64,000 bases of DNA from positions 62,001 to 126,000 of the forward strand of contig NZ_CAIWNQ010000003.1 of NCBI RefSeq assembly GCF_903914075.1. Reading direction: 5' to 3'. A program made the position numbers and the translations under genes. The notes beneath the pieces are model-generated. The model had not been told where the DNA came from and searched no databases. It saw nothing but the letters and a program-made list of their open reading frames with translations. Below, in pieces: positions 62,987 through 64,000 of the stretch. Each line of letters begins with the position of its first letter. The first letter of the stretch is position 1. The DNA comes from Ruegeria sp. THAF57 (GTDB taxonomy: Bacteria; Pseudomonadota; Alphaproteobacteria; Rhodobacterales; Rhodobacteraceae).

Positions 62987-63484
62987 ATGCGGATATTGGG
63001 CATTGATCCGGGGCTCAGGACCCTGGGATGGGGCGTCATCGAATCGCGTGGCAGCCGCCTGAGCCACGTCGCCAATGGTTTGTGCAAGTCAGATGGCGAT
63101 GATCTGGGCGAACGGCTGCTGTCTTTGCACAATCAGATTGTCGAGGTTATCGCGGAATACCGGCCCGAACAGGCGGCAATCGAACAGACTTTTGTGAACA
63201 AGGACGGTGCGGGCACGCTTAAGCTGGGTCAGGCGCGCGGGGTGGCTTTGCTGACCCTTGCGCAGGCTGGGCTTGCAGTGGGTGAATATGCGCCCAACAG
63301 GGTGAAGAAAACAGTGGTGGGCGTCGGCCACGCCGAGAAAGAGCAAGTTCTGCATATGGTCAAACTTCAACTGCCGGGGTGCGAACCCAAAGGCGCGGAT
63401 GCGGCGGATGCACTGGCTATTGCGATCTGTCACTCATATTACGGCGCAGCGCCTCAGGCGAGGATGAAAGAGGTTCGGGCATGA
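62987..63484 (+). CDS. ruvC: Crossover junction endodeoxyribonuclease RuvC
   Basis: The 165-residue nuclease cuts Holliday junctions. Acidic residues D7 ([14 protein letters not shown]), E66 (AAIEQTF), D138 and D141 ([14 protein letters not shown]) form the active site. Its stop overlaps the ruvA start (ATGA). The gene pair is standard. Confidence 0.97.
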   Translation: MRILGIDPGLRTLGWGVIESRGSRLSHVANGLCKSDGDDLGERLLSLHNQIVEVIAEYRPEQAAIEQTFVNKDGAGTLKLGQARGVALLTLAQAGLAVGEYAPNRVKKTVVGVGHAEKEQVLHMVKLQLPGCEPKGADAADALAIAICHSYYGAAPQARMKEVRA

Positions 63485-64000
63485 TCGGCAAACTGACAGG
63501 GCGTCTGGACTACCGCGCGGCGGATCATGTTCTGATCGATGTGCGCGGGGTGGGGTATATCGTCTATTGCTCGGATCGGACAATGGCGGCGCTGCCAGGT
63601 GTGGGCGAGGCGGTGTCGATCTACACTGACATGGTCGTGCGCGAGGACCTGATGCAGCTTTATGGGTTTCTGTCGCTGGTCGAGAAGGAATGGCATCGCC
63701 TGCTGTGCTCGGTTCAGGGGGTCGGGGCCAAGGTGTCGTTGGCTATCCTGTCGGCGCTGGGGCCTGATGGGGTAAGCCGAGCCATTGCTCTGGGCGATTG
63801 GGGCGCGGTCAAATCCGCCAAAGGTGTCGGCCCGAAGACGGCGCAGCGCGTCGTTCTGGACCTTAAGGACAAAGCGCCCGGTGTGATGGCGATGGGCGGT
63901 ACGGTGACCGAGGCGATGGACGGCCCTGATCTTGAGGTTGTTGAGGCGGTCGAACCTGCGCCCAAACGGGTTGTTAAACCTGCACCGGGTAACGCCGCGG
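63481..64000 (+). CDS. ruvA: Holliday junction helicase subunit RuvA (partial)
   Basis: The first 173 codons are in the window. Domain I ([31 protein letters not shown]) and the helix-hairpin-helix parts ([37 protein letters not shown]) are present. RuvA loads RuvB at junctions. The frame runs off the end at 64000 in the variable linker before domain III. Confidence 0.96.
   Translation, partial: MIGKLTGRLDYRAADHVLIDVRGVGYIVYCSDRTMAALPGVGEAVSIYTDMVVREDLMQLYGFLSLVEKEWHRLLCSVQGVGAKVSLAILSALGPDGVSRAIALGDWGAVKSAKGVGPKTAQRVVLDLKDKAPGVMAMGGTVTEAMDGPDLEVVEAVEPAPKRVVKPAPGNAA

Overview
The window reads as chromosomal DNA of a high-GC marine alphaproteobacterium of the Rhodobacterales (Roseobacter group). 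Reasons: a SAM/SAH riboswitch, a class so far tied to Rhodobacterales, in front of metK; the core order metK-trmB-aroA-cmk...rpsA-ihfB-lapA-trpF-trpB; a phosphatidylcholine synthase; a class II (CP4-like) EPSP synthase; a membrane urate oxidase (PuuD); and a fused two-subunit NAD formate dehydrogenase of the Methylorubrum FDH1 type. This assignment is inference from gene content. I see no prophage, insertion sequence, CRISPR array, tRNA or rRNA gene.

Layout. 1-11.8 kb (+): end of lnt, riboswitch-metK, trmB, aroA, cmk, a secreted YbjN/CesT-like protein, a flavin-dependent tryptophan-type halogenase, rpsA, ihfB, a LapA-domain protein, trpF, trpB. 11.8-17.9 kb (-): DUF2237, a beta-lactamase-fold hydrolase, pth, rplY, lldD, trpA and a PagL-like outer-membrane protein. 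18-26.6 kb: ychF, a 4-OT tautomerase, a LysR regulator next to the two formate dehydrogenase genes, then a metal-dependent cyclase and a thioesterase. 26.6-32.5 kb (-): tamA-tamB. 32.7-42.7 kb: a purine (urate) catabolic region with puuD, a LysR regulator, 5-hydroxyisourate hydrolase, a fused allantoinase-OHCU decarboxylase, ureidoglycolate lyase, a urate/xanthine permease, a divergent GAPDH, ureidoglycine aminohydrolase and a glyoxylate/hydroxypyruvate reductase. 42.9-49.9 kb: a thioesterase, a DUF1007-NicO metal transport pair, truA, the ycjX-GNAT-ycjF operon and a VIT1/CCC1 transporter. 49.9-64 kb: ileS with a putative isoleucine-rich leader peptide, a methylguanine methyltransferase, a Gre/Rnk-like protein, pcs, xerC with DUF484, a transaldolase-like aldolase, priA, an MFS transporter, prmA, two small proteins, ruvC and the start of ruvA.

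How the genes work together. The purine genes cover urate uptake, oxidation to 5-hydroxyisourate, its hydrolysis, decarboxylation of OHCU, ring opening of allantoin, deamination of ureidoglycine and release of glyoxylate, which the neighbouring reductase could use; xanthine dehydrogenase and allantoate amidohydrolase are not in the window. Formate dehydrogenase would oxidise formate to CO2 and give NADH. TamA and TamB act together in outer-membrane assembly.

The observation I find most worth checking is at 49913-50016, upstream of ileS. It has a promoter-like sequence, a 16-codon open frame with five Ile codons that would start almost at the 5' end of the transcript, and a GC-rich hairpin enclosing its stop codon. 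This looks like an Ile-sensing leader of the kind known for leaderless trpL in rhizobia. Other observations are a facing pair of REP-like units at 15057-15180 with a diverged third unit after ileS, an inverted repeat over the lldD promoter, a halogenase gene placed between cmk and rpsA, and a GNAT gene translationally coupled between ycjX and ycjF.
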